A DNA stretch of 64,000 nt from Asaia bogorensis. GTDB lineage: Bacteria > Pseudomonadota > Alphaproteobacteria > Acetobacterales > Acetobacteraceae. The stretch covers positions 49,406-113,405 of the forward strand of contig CALQTN020000004.1 in NCBI GenBank assembly GCA_943333505.2, given 5' to 3'. Under the pieces are notes generated by a model. That model did not search any database. It worked only from the letters and a program-made list of their open reading frames with translations, and was not told the DNA's origin. Of this stretch, positions 1 to 8,152 are shown piece after piece. Each line of letters begins with the position of its first letter. Position 1 is the first letter of the stretch. A program made the position numbers and the translations under genes.

Positions 1-313
1 CAACCACCGCCATGTAGCCAACTTTGGCAAAGCGCCGGCAGGTGTCTTTGAGGTATTCATGGACGCCGAAAATTTCTTCGTTCACGATCACGATCGGGAA
101 CGGTCCCGGTCCGGCTGGGCGCGCGTAATAGCCTGGAAGGCTGCCACCGGTGACCGGTAGCATGAATTCACCAGTTTCCAGCCCCGTGGCATCGGTTTGG
201 ATCGCCTGTGCTTCGACCCTGGTGGTCGCAAGCGTCAACCCCGAGATAAGTGATGTCATGAAAAACCCGCGCCGGGCGAGCGGGAAATGGGTCAGGCCTT
301 GCATGTCGTCCAT
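1..313 (-). CDS. Dienelactone hydrolase family protein (N-terminal part, runs off window)
   Basis: Reading the minus strand from an ATG at 313 gives 104 residues before the window edge. An N-terminal LARRGFF segment followed by a hydrophobic stretch looks like a twin-arginine or Sec export signal (about residues 13-35). Next comes PIVIVNEEIFGVHEYLKDT, the nucleophile-preceding beta strand and Glu-rich loop typical of carboxymethylenebutenolidase-like alpha/beta hydrolases, then RRFAKVGYMAVV. The family opens lactones or cleaves small esters with a Cys/Ser-Asp-His triad, which lies beyond the edge. The exported form is common in alphaproteobacteria. A second in-frame ATG at 304 is possible. 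Exact substrate unknown. Confidence 0.8.
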   Translation of the reverse strand, partial: MDDMQGLTHFPLARRGFFMTSLISGLTLATTRVEAQAIQTDATGLETGEFMLPVTGGSLPGYYARPAGPGPFPIVIVNEEIFGVHEYLKDTCRRFAKVGYMAVV

Positions 314-371
314 CTGGTCGGGTTCCCCAGGTCGAGCTTTCCCCGAAATAGGGTGCCCGTAATAAGACGCA

Positions 372-410
372 AGCGCCGACGGAACTATTCCCGTCGGCGC
401 TTTCTTTATT
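372..410 (+). terminator. Intrinsic terminator, plus orientation
   Basis: An 11-bp perfect inverted repeat (AGCGCCGACGG at 372-382, CCGTCGGCGCT at 391-401) with an 8-base loop is followed by a T-rich run TTTCTTTATTTT. It points to the right, yet the gene on its left is on the minus strand and the next plus gene starts at 598. It therefore ends either a short leader or a small RNA made from the divergent intergenic region. Confidence 0.75.
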
Positions 411-597
411 TTCAGTCCAACCTCGGCGATCAGTTTATGCCATCGCCTTCTTGAGATTGTGGCGATCGAGTTGGTGCTGGTGGTGCGACCCTTCTGATGC
501 TCGCGGAAATGCCTTGTCACGGTGCCGTGTTTGGATCGCTGGCGTTTGTCACTGCATGCCGGCTATCCTGTGGCCTGGAAAGGAGACAAGGGGCAGG

Positions 598-1911
598 GTG
601 GCGGATTGGGAATGGCTGTTGACCGGACCGCTGCCAGTGGGACCAGGGCTGCTGGGCGCGCTGGTGCTTGGCGGTCTGATACTTGCGTGCTTGGCGTTGC
701 GCTGGCTGCGCGCCGATGACGCGGGGCGTTTTGCCGCTGAACGTGCCGCCCTCGAACTCGCCTTGCGCCAGACCGGCGATGCGCGTGCGTTACTTCACCA
801 GCAGATCAGCGCACAGGAGGCGCTGCTGGCCGCCATCCCAGCCGGAATGGCTGTCTTCGATGCCCATGATGCATTGGTATCCTGGAACCCGGAATTTGCT
901 CTTCTGGCCGATATCACCGCGGATCGCATGCGGGTCGGTAGCGCGTTCTCCGATTTGCTTTGTCGGGCCGACGACAGGCTTGCATCTGCCGGCCAGGTTG
1001 AATTGCGTCGGGCGGGTTTTGCCGACGGTCGGACCGTCATCCTGCTGGTCCCGCTCAGCCCGCGCCTCGCCGCCCGGCCACAGCCGGCAAGCGACATCCT
1101 GCCCGTCCCGGCTTTGGCCGAGCCCATCGTGCGGGTGTTGGGCCCGGAGCATCGCCGCGCACGCCGCATGATCGTGCTGCTGGTCGAGGATATTGCTGTT
1201 AACCAAATGGTGACTGCCACCGCACTCCGCCGCGATGGCCATCGCGTCGATGTCGCGTCATCTGGCGCTGAGGCACTGCAGATGGTGGCCCATATCCCTT
1301 ATGAACTGGTGCTGATGGACCTGATGATGCCAGGCATGTCTGGCTACGAGGCGGCGCGGGTGATCCGGGCAATTTCGGGGCTCGCAGCTTCAGTGCCGAT
1401 CGTTGCCCTGACCGCAACCGCGTCTGACCAGGACCGGATCAGCTGCCAGGCGGCCGGGATGCAAGGTATGCTGACCAAGCCGGTAGCGCCGGCAGCCCTT
1501 GCCGATCTGCTCGCAGAATGCCTGCAACCGCTCAGTCGAACCCGCCGGCCTGCCGCTCCGGCGCGTGATGCAAGGCTTCTCGATGTGGTGCGACTGGCCG
1601 ATTTGCAGCGTGGCCTTCCCGACGGCCTGTTCACCGAACTGGTGGACGAAGCGCTGGGCGAAATGGGTGAACGTCTGGGCCGGCTGCATCGGGCGTTGCA
1701 GGTGGACTTGATGACTGAGGCCATGGTTGAGTCGCATGCATTGGCCGGGATTGCCGGCAGCTACGGTTTGGTGGAGTTAGAACAGCAGATGCGCCGCGTG
1801 ATGCTCGCCATCCGCGACAGCAACATGGCGGCGGCGGTGATGGCGACTGACGGTATGGCGGCCAATCTTGATCGGAGCGCCTCGGCATTGCGGGCGATGC
1901 TGCGGACGTGA
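598..1911 (+). CDS. Membrane-anchored PAS-receiver-Hpt signalling protein without kinase domain
   Basis: From a GTG at 598 (AGGAG at 581-585) this is 437 residues. One membrane helix (about 17-34) is followed by a short coiled region and a PAS-like domain (about 65-130, with AGMAVFDAHDALVSWNPEF). A full receiver domain starts near residue 191 and has the acidic pair in LLVEDIAVNQ, phospho-acceptor Asp241 in LMDLMMPG, the switch Thr in VALTATA and Lys in MLTKPV. A C-terminal Hpt-like domain carries His380 in ESHALAGIAGSYGL. No DHp helix or ATP-binding domain is present, so it cannot autophosphorylate and should act as a phosphorelay intermediate or sink for another kinase. The open frame extends upstream to 451, but the residues there look non-coding. 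Confidence 0.8.
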   Translation: MADWEWLLTGPLPVGPGLLGALVLGGLILACLALRWLRADDAGRFAAERAALELALRQTGDARALLHQQISAQEALLAAIPAGMAVFDAHDALVSWNPEFALLADITADRMRVGSAFSDLLCRADDRLASAGQVELRRAGFADGRTVILLVPLSPRLAARPQPASDILPVPALAEPIVRVLGPEHRRARRMIVLLVEDIAVNQMVTATALRRDGHRVDVASSGAEALQMVAHIPYELVLMDLMMPGMSGYEAARVIRAISGLAASVPIVALTATASDQDRISCQAAGMQGMLTKPVAPAALADLLAECLQPLSRTRRPAAPARDARLLDVVRLADLQRGLPDGLFTELVDEALGEMGERLGRLHRALQVDLMTEAMVESHALAGIAGSYGLVELEQQMRRVMLAIRDSNMAAAVMATDGMAANLDRSASALRAMLRT

Positions 1912-1963
1912 TCGCCGATGCGGTGCCGTCTATGCAGTGCCACTTTCTCGTGAAGGTCTGACC

Positions 1964-2530
1964 ATGCGCGTATACCTTGCCGGCCCCGACGTATTCCTTC
2001 CGGATCCGGTGGCTCGCGGGGCCACGCTCAAGCAGATTTGCGCCAGGTTCGGGTTGCGTGGCGTGTTTCCGCTCGATGACCTCGATGGCGGCGATCCGCC
2101 GGAACTCGCAGCACTCGATCTTGCTTTTCGGATTGCGCGTCGCAACGAACGCCACATCGCCGCCTGCGATGCGCTGATCGCCAATCTGACGCCGTTTCGC
2201 GGCCCCAGCGCCGATGTTGGGACAGTCTATGAGCTCGGGTTCATGCGCGGGCTTGCCCGTCCGGTGTTTGGCTGGTCGAACGTCACCACGCAATTTGCTG
2301 CCCGCACCCGCGTCTTTGTCGGCGCTGATGGCTTAACCGACCAGGCGGGCATGCTGATCGAGGATTTCGGGATTGCCGATAATCTGATGATTGAAGGTGG
2401 CATTGCTGCGTCTGGTGGGGCATTTTTCGCCGGCGATGTTTCGCCCGTTTCGGTTTGGCAGGACCTGAGTGTGTTCGAAGCTGCAGTGGCCGCCACGGCG
2501 CGGCTATTGGCACAAAAATCGCTTATTTAG
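1964..2530 (+). CDS. Nucleoside 2-deoxyribosyltransferase
   Basis: 188 residues from an ATG preceded by GAAGG. MRVYLAGPDVF is the standard opening of the family. FRGPSADVGTVYELGF holds the conserved Asp and the catalytic Glu90 of the GxxxDxGTxxE signature. These enzymes move the 2-deoxyribose of a deoxynucleoside to another base, or hydrolyse it, in nucleotide salvage in the cytoplasm. The gene lies 52 bases after the signalling protein and is followed at once by a palindromic terminator shared with the convergent TPR gene. Length and motifs are normal for the family. Base preference cannot be read from sequence. Confidence 0.88.
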   Translation: MRVYLAGPDVFLPDPVARGATLKQICARFGLRGVFPLDDLDGGDPPELAALDLAFRIARRNERHIAACDALIANLTPFRGPSADVGTVYELGFMRGLARPVFGWSNVTTQFAARTRVFVGADGLTDQAGMLIEDFGIADNLMIEGGIAASGGAFFAGDVSPVSVWQDLSVFEAAVAATARLLAQKSLI

Positions 2531-2570
2531 AATATGATGACCGCTGATAGGCGCGGTCCTCATATTCTAA
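2527..2570. terminator. Bidirectional terminator between convergent genes
   Basis: Outer arms TTAGAATATGA and TCATATTCTAA pair perfectly and inner arms ACCGC/GCGGT extend the stem. The left arm overlaps the stop codon of the deoxyribosyltransferase gene. The convergent TPR gene ends at 2629, so the hairpin can serve both strands. Confidence 0.7.
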
Positions 2571-2628
2571 CTGTTTGTTTGGTCGTGTGGTCAGACCTTC
2601 GTGTGATCTCACCTGCGGTCGTCACGCT

Positions 2629-3936
2629 CTAATGGGGCAAGCTGACCCCTTCAACTGGAATGCCAACCGGGCCCGCCCGCCGGTCCCGCAGCATACGGCT
2701 GACATCGTCGAGCCGGCCGCTCATCACATAGGCTTTGAGCAGGGTGAAGTCGACCAGATCGCGCTGCGCCCGGCTGCCGCCAATACGTTCATGGTCGGCG
2801 AAGACCGGCTCGATCGCGGCGATCGCGCCATCATAGTCCTGACGGTTGAAGGCTGCGAAACCCTTCGCGAGCGCCGGCACCAGCGGGCCGGACGGCAGGC
2901 GGCCGTTGCTTTCGAGCTCCGCCATATCGCGCAGCCGTGCCTCGAGCGCCGCACCATCGCCGGTCACTGCGTCGGCAAGCGCAATATGGGTATCGGCATA
3001 GGCAATCGCGGCGCGCGGGAACATCTTATGGGCGAAATCATGCAACGCCTGCCAGCGCGCCGGATCGCGCGGTGCGCCGGCGAGTTCGGCCCGCCACAGG
3101 AAGGACACCGCGTCCACCATCGGGATCAACGGGAAACCACCCTTGGCGACCGGGGGCGCAAAGGCGGTCTGATAGAGCCTGAAGGCTTCGTCCGCGTTGC
3201 CGGCTTCAAGCTCGGTTAGCGCCAGATGCCAGCTGAGATGGCCGTGAAGGGGGCCATCAGGCGAATAGGTCTTGAGCCATTCAGACAAATAGGCCCGCGC
3301 GGCGTCAGGTTCGCCGTCCTCGTAATGGACATGGGCGCGGATATGGGTGGCGTTGGCGTTGCGCGGGTTCTGTTCAACGGCGCGTTCGATCTTGGCGCGG
3401 GCGGCATCACGCTGCCCGGTCTCCACCAGCGCGAAGGCGTGCTGGGCGTTGAACCACCAGTCATCGCCAAAGGCATCGGCGAGGCTGTCGAGCAGCGCAA
3501 CCTGTTCAACCTCGCGCCCCGGCCGGCCGGAAAACCCGATCAGGCCAAACACCGAGGAACACGGGCTCAGCACGATCGCGTCACGCGGCCAGTCACGCAG
3601 ATGCGCCTTCGCAGCCGCGGTTGCCGCATCCGGCGGACCTGACAGCAACAGGCCGTGGAACGCCATATGGCTCGCCTCACGCCCGGAAATCCCGCCCGCC
3701 ACAGCCTGCCCGGCCGCGAAGGTCGCCCGCGCGCCGACCGGATCGCTGCCGACCTGCTGTACCCGCGCCTTGCCTGCATAGGCAAGCGCAAAGCCCGGAT
3801 CGGCGGCAATCGCCAAATCAAACGCCGCGCCTGGGCCGGGGTTGGCCGACAGCACCAGATCGCAGGCCTCGACATAGGCGTCACGGGCGGTGGCCGATTG
3901 GGTGGACAGGTCGAGACCATAGCGATCGGTGAGCAT
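2629..3936 (-). CDS. Tetratricopeptide repeat protein, TTC38-like
   Basis: 435 residues from an ATG with AAGGAG a few bases upstream; 37 further in-frame upstream codons look non-coding. It begins MLTDRYGLDLSTQSATARDA, as do bacterial members of the TTC38 family. Helical repeats rich in Ala follow throughout, for example AIAADPGFALAYAGKARVQ near residue 45 and NPRNANATHIRAHVHYEDG in the middle. No signal peptide and no catalytic motif are visible. TPR arrays are protein-binding scaffolds; partner and function are unknown. The gene is divergent from the MOSC gene, with under 100 bases between them. Confidence 0.75.
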   Translation of the reverse strand: MLTDRYGLDLSTQSATARDAYVEACDLVLSANPGPGAAFDLAIAADPGFALAYAGKARVQQVGSDPVGARATFAAGQAVAGGISGREASHMAFHGLLLSGPPDAATAAAKAHLRDWPRDAIVLSPCSSVFGLIGFSGRPGREVEQVALLDSLADAFGDDWWFNAQHAFALVETGQRDAARAKIERAVEQNPRNANATHIRAHVHYEDGEPDAARAYLSEWLKTYSPDGPLHGHLSWHLALTELEAGNADEAFRLYQTAFAPPVAKGGFPLIPMVDAVSFLWRAELAGAPRDPARWQALHDFAHKMFPRAAIAYADTHIALADAVTGDGAALEARLRDMAELESNGRLPSGPLVPALAKGFAAFNRQDYDGAIAAIEPVFADHERIGGSRAQRDLVDFTLLKAYVMSGRLDDVSRMLRDRRAGPVGIPVEGVSLPH

Positions 3937-4024
3937 GGTAGCGGTTTCTCCTTTGTGGGCCCAAGGTCGCGACGCGATTGAAGCCGTGCGAGGCTCGGGG
4001 TAGCGTGCGGGCGCGCAGGGGGAT

Positions 4025-4894
4025 ATGAATATGAGTGTCATCGGCATGCAAGGTGAAAAACCGCAGCCCGATAGAGTGCAGGCGATCTGGCGCTACCCGG
4101 TGAAGTCGATGGGTGGCGAGAAGCTGGCGGAAACCGAAATCACCGAACGCGGCGTGCATGGCGACCGTGCCCTCGCGCTGGTCGAACCTGCCACCAATCG
4201 TGCGGCGGTGGTGCGAAGCTGGGCGGCGCGACTATTCGACCACCACGCCCGGTACGCATCGGAGCCGGGGTTGGAAACTGCGCTGCCAGTTGTTCGCATT
4301 ACCACGCCCGATGGTGCTGTCCTGAGCAGCGATCAGGCTGATATCGATCAGGTTTTCTCAGCCGCGTTCCAACGTCATCTGCGCCTGCTGTCATCGGCAC
4401 CGCCGGGGTTGCTGGTCGCGTTTCCGCCGGGCACGCTGGCGGGCAAGTTGGCCGAACTCACCGAAGCGCCGCTTGCCGGCAGCGCACCGCCCGGCACGTT
4501 TTTCGATGCGGCCTGCATCCATCTGATCGCCTCGGCCACGCTCGCGCATTTGCAGACTGCTTTCCCCGAGACCAGCTTTGACGTCCGTCGTTTCCGGCCC
4601 AACATCGTGGTTGAAACCCATGGCGCGCCGTATGTCGAGAATGACTGGGTCGGGCGGTTGCTTGGGATTGGCGATCAGGTCGTGCTGAGGGTAACCAGGC
4701 CGTGCCCGCGCTGTGTCAACGCATCGCTCGCACAGGGCGATTTACCTCGGGCGCCCGGGATCTTACGGGCGATCGCCCAGCATAATATGCGCGATCTCGG
4801 GGTTGCCGGGGAATTACCCTGTGTGGGTGTTTATGCCGATGTGGTGCAGTCTGGCCGCGTCAGGTCGGGCGACCATCTGCGGTTGCTGGACTAG
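4025..4894 (+). CDS. MOSC domain protein (YcbX-like)
   Basis: 289 residues. The N-terminal beta-barrel part contains IWRYPVKSMGGE and GVHGDRALALVE, both typical of the MOSC N-terminal region. The C-terminal MOSC core has the conserved Cys in RPCPRCVNAS, where eukaryotic and bacterial relatives bind a molybdenum cofactor or carry out sulfur transfer. Relatives such as E. coli YcbX reduce N-hydroxylated compounds. No ferredoxin domain is fused at the end, so an external reductant would be needed. The start is preceded by GGGGG; a second Met two codons later is possible. Confidence 0.85.
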   Translation: MNMSVIGMQGEKPQPDRVQAIWRYPVKSMGGEKLAETEITERGVHGDRALALVEPATNRAAVVRSWAARLFDHHARYASEPGLETALPVVRITTPDGAVLSSDQADIDQVFSAAFQRHLRLLSSAPPGLLVAFPPGTLAGKLAELTEAPLAGSAPPGTFFDAACIHLIASATLAHLQTAFPETSFDVRRFRPNIVVETHGAPYVENDWVGRLLGIGDQVVLRVTRPCPRCVNASLAQGDLPRAPGILRAIAQHNMRDLGVAGELPCVGVYADVVQSGRVRSGDHLRLLD

Positions 4895-4900
4895 GGACTA

Positions 4901-6076
4901 TTACCTTGGTCCATCAACCCCGGGAGCCAAGGCGTCATCAACCCGGCGGATATCCAGGATCCCCAACGCATCGGCAATGCCGAAATCGCCCGGCAAGGCA
5001 CCATGCGGAAATAGCCGCGTGACGTGGCCCATTTTGCGGCCGGGCCGGGCTTCGGTCTTGCCGTAAAGATGCGGGATAAGCCCCGGGGTTGCCAGGATTT
5101 CTGGCCACAGCGCGACCTCCTCCGGCCCGACCAGGTTTTTCATCACCGCGTCGGAATGGCGAATGGCGGGCAGTAATGGCAAGCCGGCGACAGCGCGGAT
5201 ATGCAGTTCGAACTGGCTCATCGGACAGGCATCGATGGTCCAATGGCCGGAATTATGCGGGCGGGGTGCGATTTCGTTGACCAGCACTTTTCCGTCGCTG
5301 TCGACGAACATCTCGACGGCCAATAATCCCACCAGATCAAGCGCTGCAGCGACCTTGCGTGCCAAAATCTGGGCGGCGACGGCGATCGCGTCCGAGATTG
5401 GCGCGGGTGCGAGGGTGAGGTCGAGGATATGGTCGCGATGGCGGTTTTGCACCGTATCGAACGCGGCCATGCTGCCATCTGCACCGCGCGCCACGATCAC
5501 ACTGATCTCGCAGGAAAAATTTACAAAACCTTCTAAAACCAGTGGTTTCGGTGATAATTCCTCAAACGCGGCAACGAGGTCGTCGGTGCTGCGCAGCAAG
5601 CGTTGTCCCTTACCATCATATCCCAGGCGGGCAGTTTTGAGGATGGCCGGCAGACCAAGTTCGTCGGCGGCCTTTTGCAGTTCGTCCAGTGATCGTACCG
5701 CGCGCCACGGCGCGGTGGGTGCCCCTGCGGCGTGCAGGAATGTCTTTTCGGCGATGCGGTTCTGACTGATCCGGAGAATTTCAGGCGCCGGCCGCACGGG
5801 CCGTAAAGATGCCAGCAAATCAAGACCTTCGGCGCTGACATTCTCAAATTCAAAAGTCACCACGTCGACGGATGCGGCAAAGCGGCGCAAGGTTGCGCTG
5901 TCTTCGTAGTTACCCAGGGTAATGCCATGGGCGACCTGTACTGCCGGGTCGTCTTTATCCTGGGTCAGGATATGGCAGCGATAGCCAAGACGCGCTGCCG
6001 CCATCGCGCTCATCCGGCCGAGCTGGCCGCCGCCGACGATGCCGATGGTGGCGTTGGGCGGCAAGGGAAAGCTCAT
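4901..6076 (-). CDS. purK: 5-(carboxyamino)imidazole ribonucleotide synthase PurK
   Basis: 391 residues of the ATP-grasp fold. The N-terminal nucleotide-binding loop [24 protein letters not shown] in the ATP-grasp centre and [13 protein letters not shown] near residue 270 are diagnostic. The enzyme converts AIR, bicarbonate and ATP to N5-CAIR in de novo purine synthesis. The ATG overlaps the purE stop by four bases (ATGA), so the pair is translationally coupled and PurE uses its product directly. The gene converges closely on the MOSC gene, with six bases between stop codons. Confidence 0.97.
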   Translation of the reverse strand: MSFPLPPNATIGIVGGGQLGRMSAMAAARLGYRCHILTQDKDDPAVQVAHGITLGNYEDSATLRRFAASVDVVTFEFENVSAEGLDLLASLRPVRPAPEILRISQNRIAEKTFLHAAGAPTAPWRAVRSLDELQKAADELGLPAILKTARLGYDGKGQRLLRSTDDLVAAFEELSPKPLVLEGFVNFSCEISVIVARGADGSMAAFDTVQNRHRDHILDLTLAPAPISDAIAVAAQILARKVAAALDLVGLLAVEMFVDSDGKVLVNEIAPRPHNSGHWTIDACPMSQFELHIRAVAGLPLLPAIRHSDAVMKNLVGPEEVALWPEILATPGLIPHLYGKTEARPGRKMGHVTRLFPHGALPGDFGIADALGILDIRRVDDALAPGVDGPR

Positions 6077-6567
6077 GGGGTTGGTTGATCCACCGGGATT
6101 TCGGCGACCGAGGCTGTGAGTGCGGCGCGGTGATCCATCAGCCGCTGCGCAAGTGCCGGGTCTGCGGTTGCCAGGATGCTTGCCGCCAGCAATCCGGCAT
6201 TGATCGCCCCGGGCTTGCCGATCGCCAAGGTCGCCACCGGAATGCCACCGGGCATTTGGACGATGGAGAGCAGCGAATCCATCCCTTTGAGCGCGGCCGA
6301 TTCGACCGGCACCCCGAGCACTGGCAGGATCGTCCACGCCGCCGCCATGCCGGGTAGATGGGCTGCCCCGCCCGCACCGGCGATAATCACCTTCAAGCCC
6401 CGGTTAACTGCGGTTTTTGCATACTCCGCCAACCGGTCCGGGGTGCGATGCGCCGACACAATCCGTGCCTCATAGGCCACACCAAGCTTGTCCAGCATCT
6501 CCGCCGCATGGCGCATCGTCGGCCAATCCGACTGGCTGCCCATGATGATCCCTACCACAGCGCCCAT
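6073..6567 (-). CDS. purE: 5-(carboxyamino)imidazole ribonucleotide mutase PurE (class I)
   Basis: 164 residues. [13 protein letters not shown] near the N-terminus is the phosphate-binding signature; SAHRTPDRL and [11 protein letters not shown] are the other conserved loops of class I PurE. It rearranges N5-CAIR to 4-carboxy-AIR as an octamer. Its ATG shares one base with the ydcH stop (TGATG) and its stop overlaps the purK start, forming the three-gene operon ydcH-purE-purK. Confidence 0.97.
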   Translation of the reverse strand: MGAVVGIIMGSQSDWPTMRHAAEMLDKLGVAYEARIVSAHRTPDRLAEYAKTAVNRGLKVIIAGAGGAAHLPGMAAAWTILPVLGVPVESAALKGMDSLLSIVQMPGGIPVATLAIGKPGAINAGLLAASILATADPALAQRLMDHRAALTASVAEIPVDQPTP

Positions 6568-6770
6568 CAGGCGATGCTATCGGGGATGAGGTGGGACTCA
6601 AGCCAGGCGATCTCGTCCTTCAGCAGCAGTTTGCGCTTCTTGAGGCGTTGTGAATGCAACTGGTCGAGCGAACCTGTCTCGACCAGCCGCGCAATCACGG
6701 TGTCAAGGTCGCGATGCTCGCTGCGCAATTCGTGCAGCTTGCGCAGGATAGACTCACGATCAGTCAGCAT
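6567..6770 (-). CDS. YdcH family small protein (DUF465)
   Basis: 67 residues, almost all helical and charged, with a [11 protein letters not shown] core and [16 protein letters not shown] near the end. This matches the DUF465/YdcH family, short coiled-coil proteins of unknown role. It is the first gene of the purEK operon and its stop shares one base with the purE start. A second relative is encoded divergently less than 200 bases away. Confidence 0.85.
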   Translation of the reverse strand: MLTDRESILRKLHELRSEHRDLDTVIARLVETGSLDQLHSQRLKKRKLLLKDEIAWLESHLIPDSIA

Positions 6771-6870
6771 GGACGGTGCCTAGCATAACAGGTGTCCCGA
6801 AAGCATATGCGAACTCGGGTGCGCTCAGGACGTTTTTTGCCAGCTTTGTCACGATTTCTCCACCACTTTG

Positions 6871-6887
6871 GAGTAGTAATTGTACTC
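6871..6887. promoter_or_regulatory. Inverted repeat in divergent ydcH/ydcH-like intergenic region
   Basis: GAGTA-N7-TACTC lies in the 184-base region between the purine operon and the second YdcH-like gene. Its symmetry and placement fit a regulator site, but the arms are only five bases long and no known operator is matched. Confidence 0.25.
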
Positions 6888-6954
6888 TTGCGCTTGCTAG
6901 GCTCAACGTGGTGGCCCTGGCCATCATGCAATCTGCGACAGCACAGGAGATCCC

Positions 6955-7128
6955 ATGAACATTGGACCCCGCCTCAGCAGCCTTAAGCGCCAACATGTTG
7001 ATCTGGAGGCGAAAATTGCGGACGAAGACAGCCGCCCCCGCCCGGATTCCGATGCCTTGAGCCGACTGAAGTTGGAAAAACTGCGCCTGAAACAGGAAAT
7101 GGAGCGATTGCAAGCTCAGGCGCACTGA
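6955..7128 (+). CDS. Small YdcH-like (DUF465) protein
   Basis: 57 residues from an ATG with AGGAGA just upstream. It starts MNIGPRLSSLKRQHVDLEAK and ends in LKLEKLRLKQEMERLQAQ, the two amphipathic helices of the DUF465 family. It is divergent from the other YdcH gene and converges on trcR with three bases between stops. Role unknown; the pair may be an old duplication. Confident as a gene because of the RBS and family match. Confidence 0.8.
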   Translation: MNIGPRLSSLKRQHVDLEAKIADEDSRPRPDSDALSRLKLEKLRLKQEMERLQAQAH

Positions 7129-7131
7129 ATT

Positions 7132-7707
7132 TCAGGCCGCTTCTTCCGCTTCCGGCATTGGCAGCGGCGGCACCGCCAGACCTTCTCGGGTCAGACGCTC
7201 ATTACCGGCCTGGATCGCATGGTGCAGGTCTGTCTGCGTGCAAAGCCCGAGAATAACCGGATCGCGCGGTTTGATGTTGGCCGAATTCCAATGCGAGCGG
7301 TCACGCACCTTCTGGATGGTTTCCTTGGTGGTGCCCATCAGTTTGGCGACCTGGATTTCGGTGAGCTGCGGATAGTTGCGCAGCAGAAAGGCGATGCCAT
7401 CCGGGCGGTCGTTGCGCTTGGCAACCGGGGTGTAGCGCGCGCCCTTCTGCTTCTTGGCAGGCTGCACTGGCGGCAGCAGCGCCATGCGCAGCGCCTCGTT
7501 GGCCTCGCAGCGATGGATTTCCGCCAACGTCACCTGGCTATTGGCAACCGGGTCATACCCGATAATCCCCTGTGCCACTTCGCCATCGGCGATCGCCTGG
7601 ATCTCCAGCGGATGCATGCCGCAGAAATCGGCGATCTGCGTGAAGGTGAGGGCAGTTTTCTCAATCAGCCACACCGCGGTGGCTTTGGGCATCAGCGGCA
7701 GGGTCAT
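7132..7707 (-). CDS. trcR: Cell-cycle transcriptional regulator TrcR (DUF1013)
   Basis: 191 residues. MTLPLMPKATAVWLIEKTAL opens the family. IADFCGMHPLEIQAIADGEVA, RYTPVAKRNDRPDGIAFLLR and THWNSANIKP-like SHWNSANIKPRDPV are hallmark stretches of DUF1013, shown in Caulobacter to be the CtrA-linked regulator TrcR. Two helix-turn-helix-like segments (about 20-45 and 118-140, the latter QVAKLMGTTKETIQKV) fit DNA binding. The gene is largely restricted to alphaproteobacteria, which supports the assignment of the window. Confidence 0.9.
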   Translation of the reverse strand: MTLPLMPKATAVWLIEKTALTFTQIADFCGMHPLEIQAIADGEVAQGIIGYDPVANSQVTLAEIHRCEANEALRMALLPPVQPAKKQKGARYTPVAKRNDRPDGIAFLLRNYPQLTEIQVAKLMGTTKETIQKVRDRSHWNSANIKPRDPVILGLCTQTDLHHAIQAGNERLTREGLAVPPLPMPEAEEAA

Positions 7708-7855
7708 GGCATGTTACCTTCAGGCCTCGGGCCGACAATGGTAGCGAGGCGGCACGGGAAAGTCGGGCATATGGACCGGGGCGGGTAAGCCGGTCAAGCG
7801 ATTGCACTGCTTGCCTGCCGCAAGCGTTGGGTATGGCTGGGACCGGAGGAAAACA

Positions 7856-8047
7856 ATGCTGAACGACGATGACCTGCCAATCATACAGCCGAAGCGGATG
7901 CAGCCGCCCGTGCTCGACCTGCTCGGCGTGGACGAACTGCGCGAGTACATCGCCGAGTTGCAGGCCGAGATCGGGCGTGTGGAGGCGGATATCGTGAAAA
8001 AACAGGCCCATCGCAGCGCTGCTGACGCATTTTTCAGAAAGCCCTAG
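7856..8047 (+). CDS. DUF1192 family small protein
   Basis: 63 residues from an ATG with GGAGGA seven bases upstream. An acidic N-terminus leads to LLGVDELREYIAELQAEIGR and a short coiled coil ending in SAADAFFRKP, the pattern of the alphaproteobacterial DUF1192 family. Function is unknown. It is divergent from trcR. Its stop codon forms the first bases of a long imperfect hairpin. Confidence 0.8.
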   Translation: MLNDDDLPIIQPKRMQPPVLDLLGVDELREYIAELQAEIGRVEADIVKKQAHRSAADAFFRKP

Positions 8048-8152
8048 ATCATCATTCGTTCAATCGGCTTCGATTGGACGGATAAAGATGATCATAAAAA
8101 CAAGACTCTAGAACGTGTCAGCTGATTCAACTTCAACGGATCAAGCTCTAGA
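8047..8152. repeat. Extended imperfect hairpin and TCTAGA-bounded element
   Basis: From 8047 to 8093 two arms built on GATCATC...CAATCG and CGATTG...GATGATC pair around a GCTT loop, giving a long, bulged stem. It is followed by AAAAAC and then by a 46-base element bounded by TCTAGA palindromes at 8107-8112 and 8147-8152. It lies between convergent genes, so a terminator role is plausible. The composite structure resembles dispersed intergenic repeats. Confidence 0.6.

Noticed and set aside
150..362. Plus-strand 70-codon open frame at the left edge
   Set aside because: It is antisense to the dienelactone hydrolase gene, whose protein match is clear.
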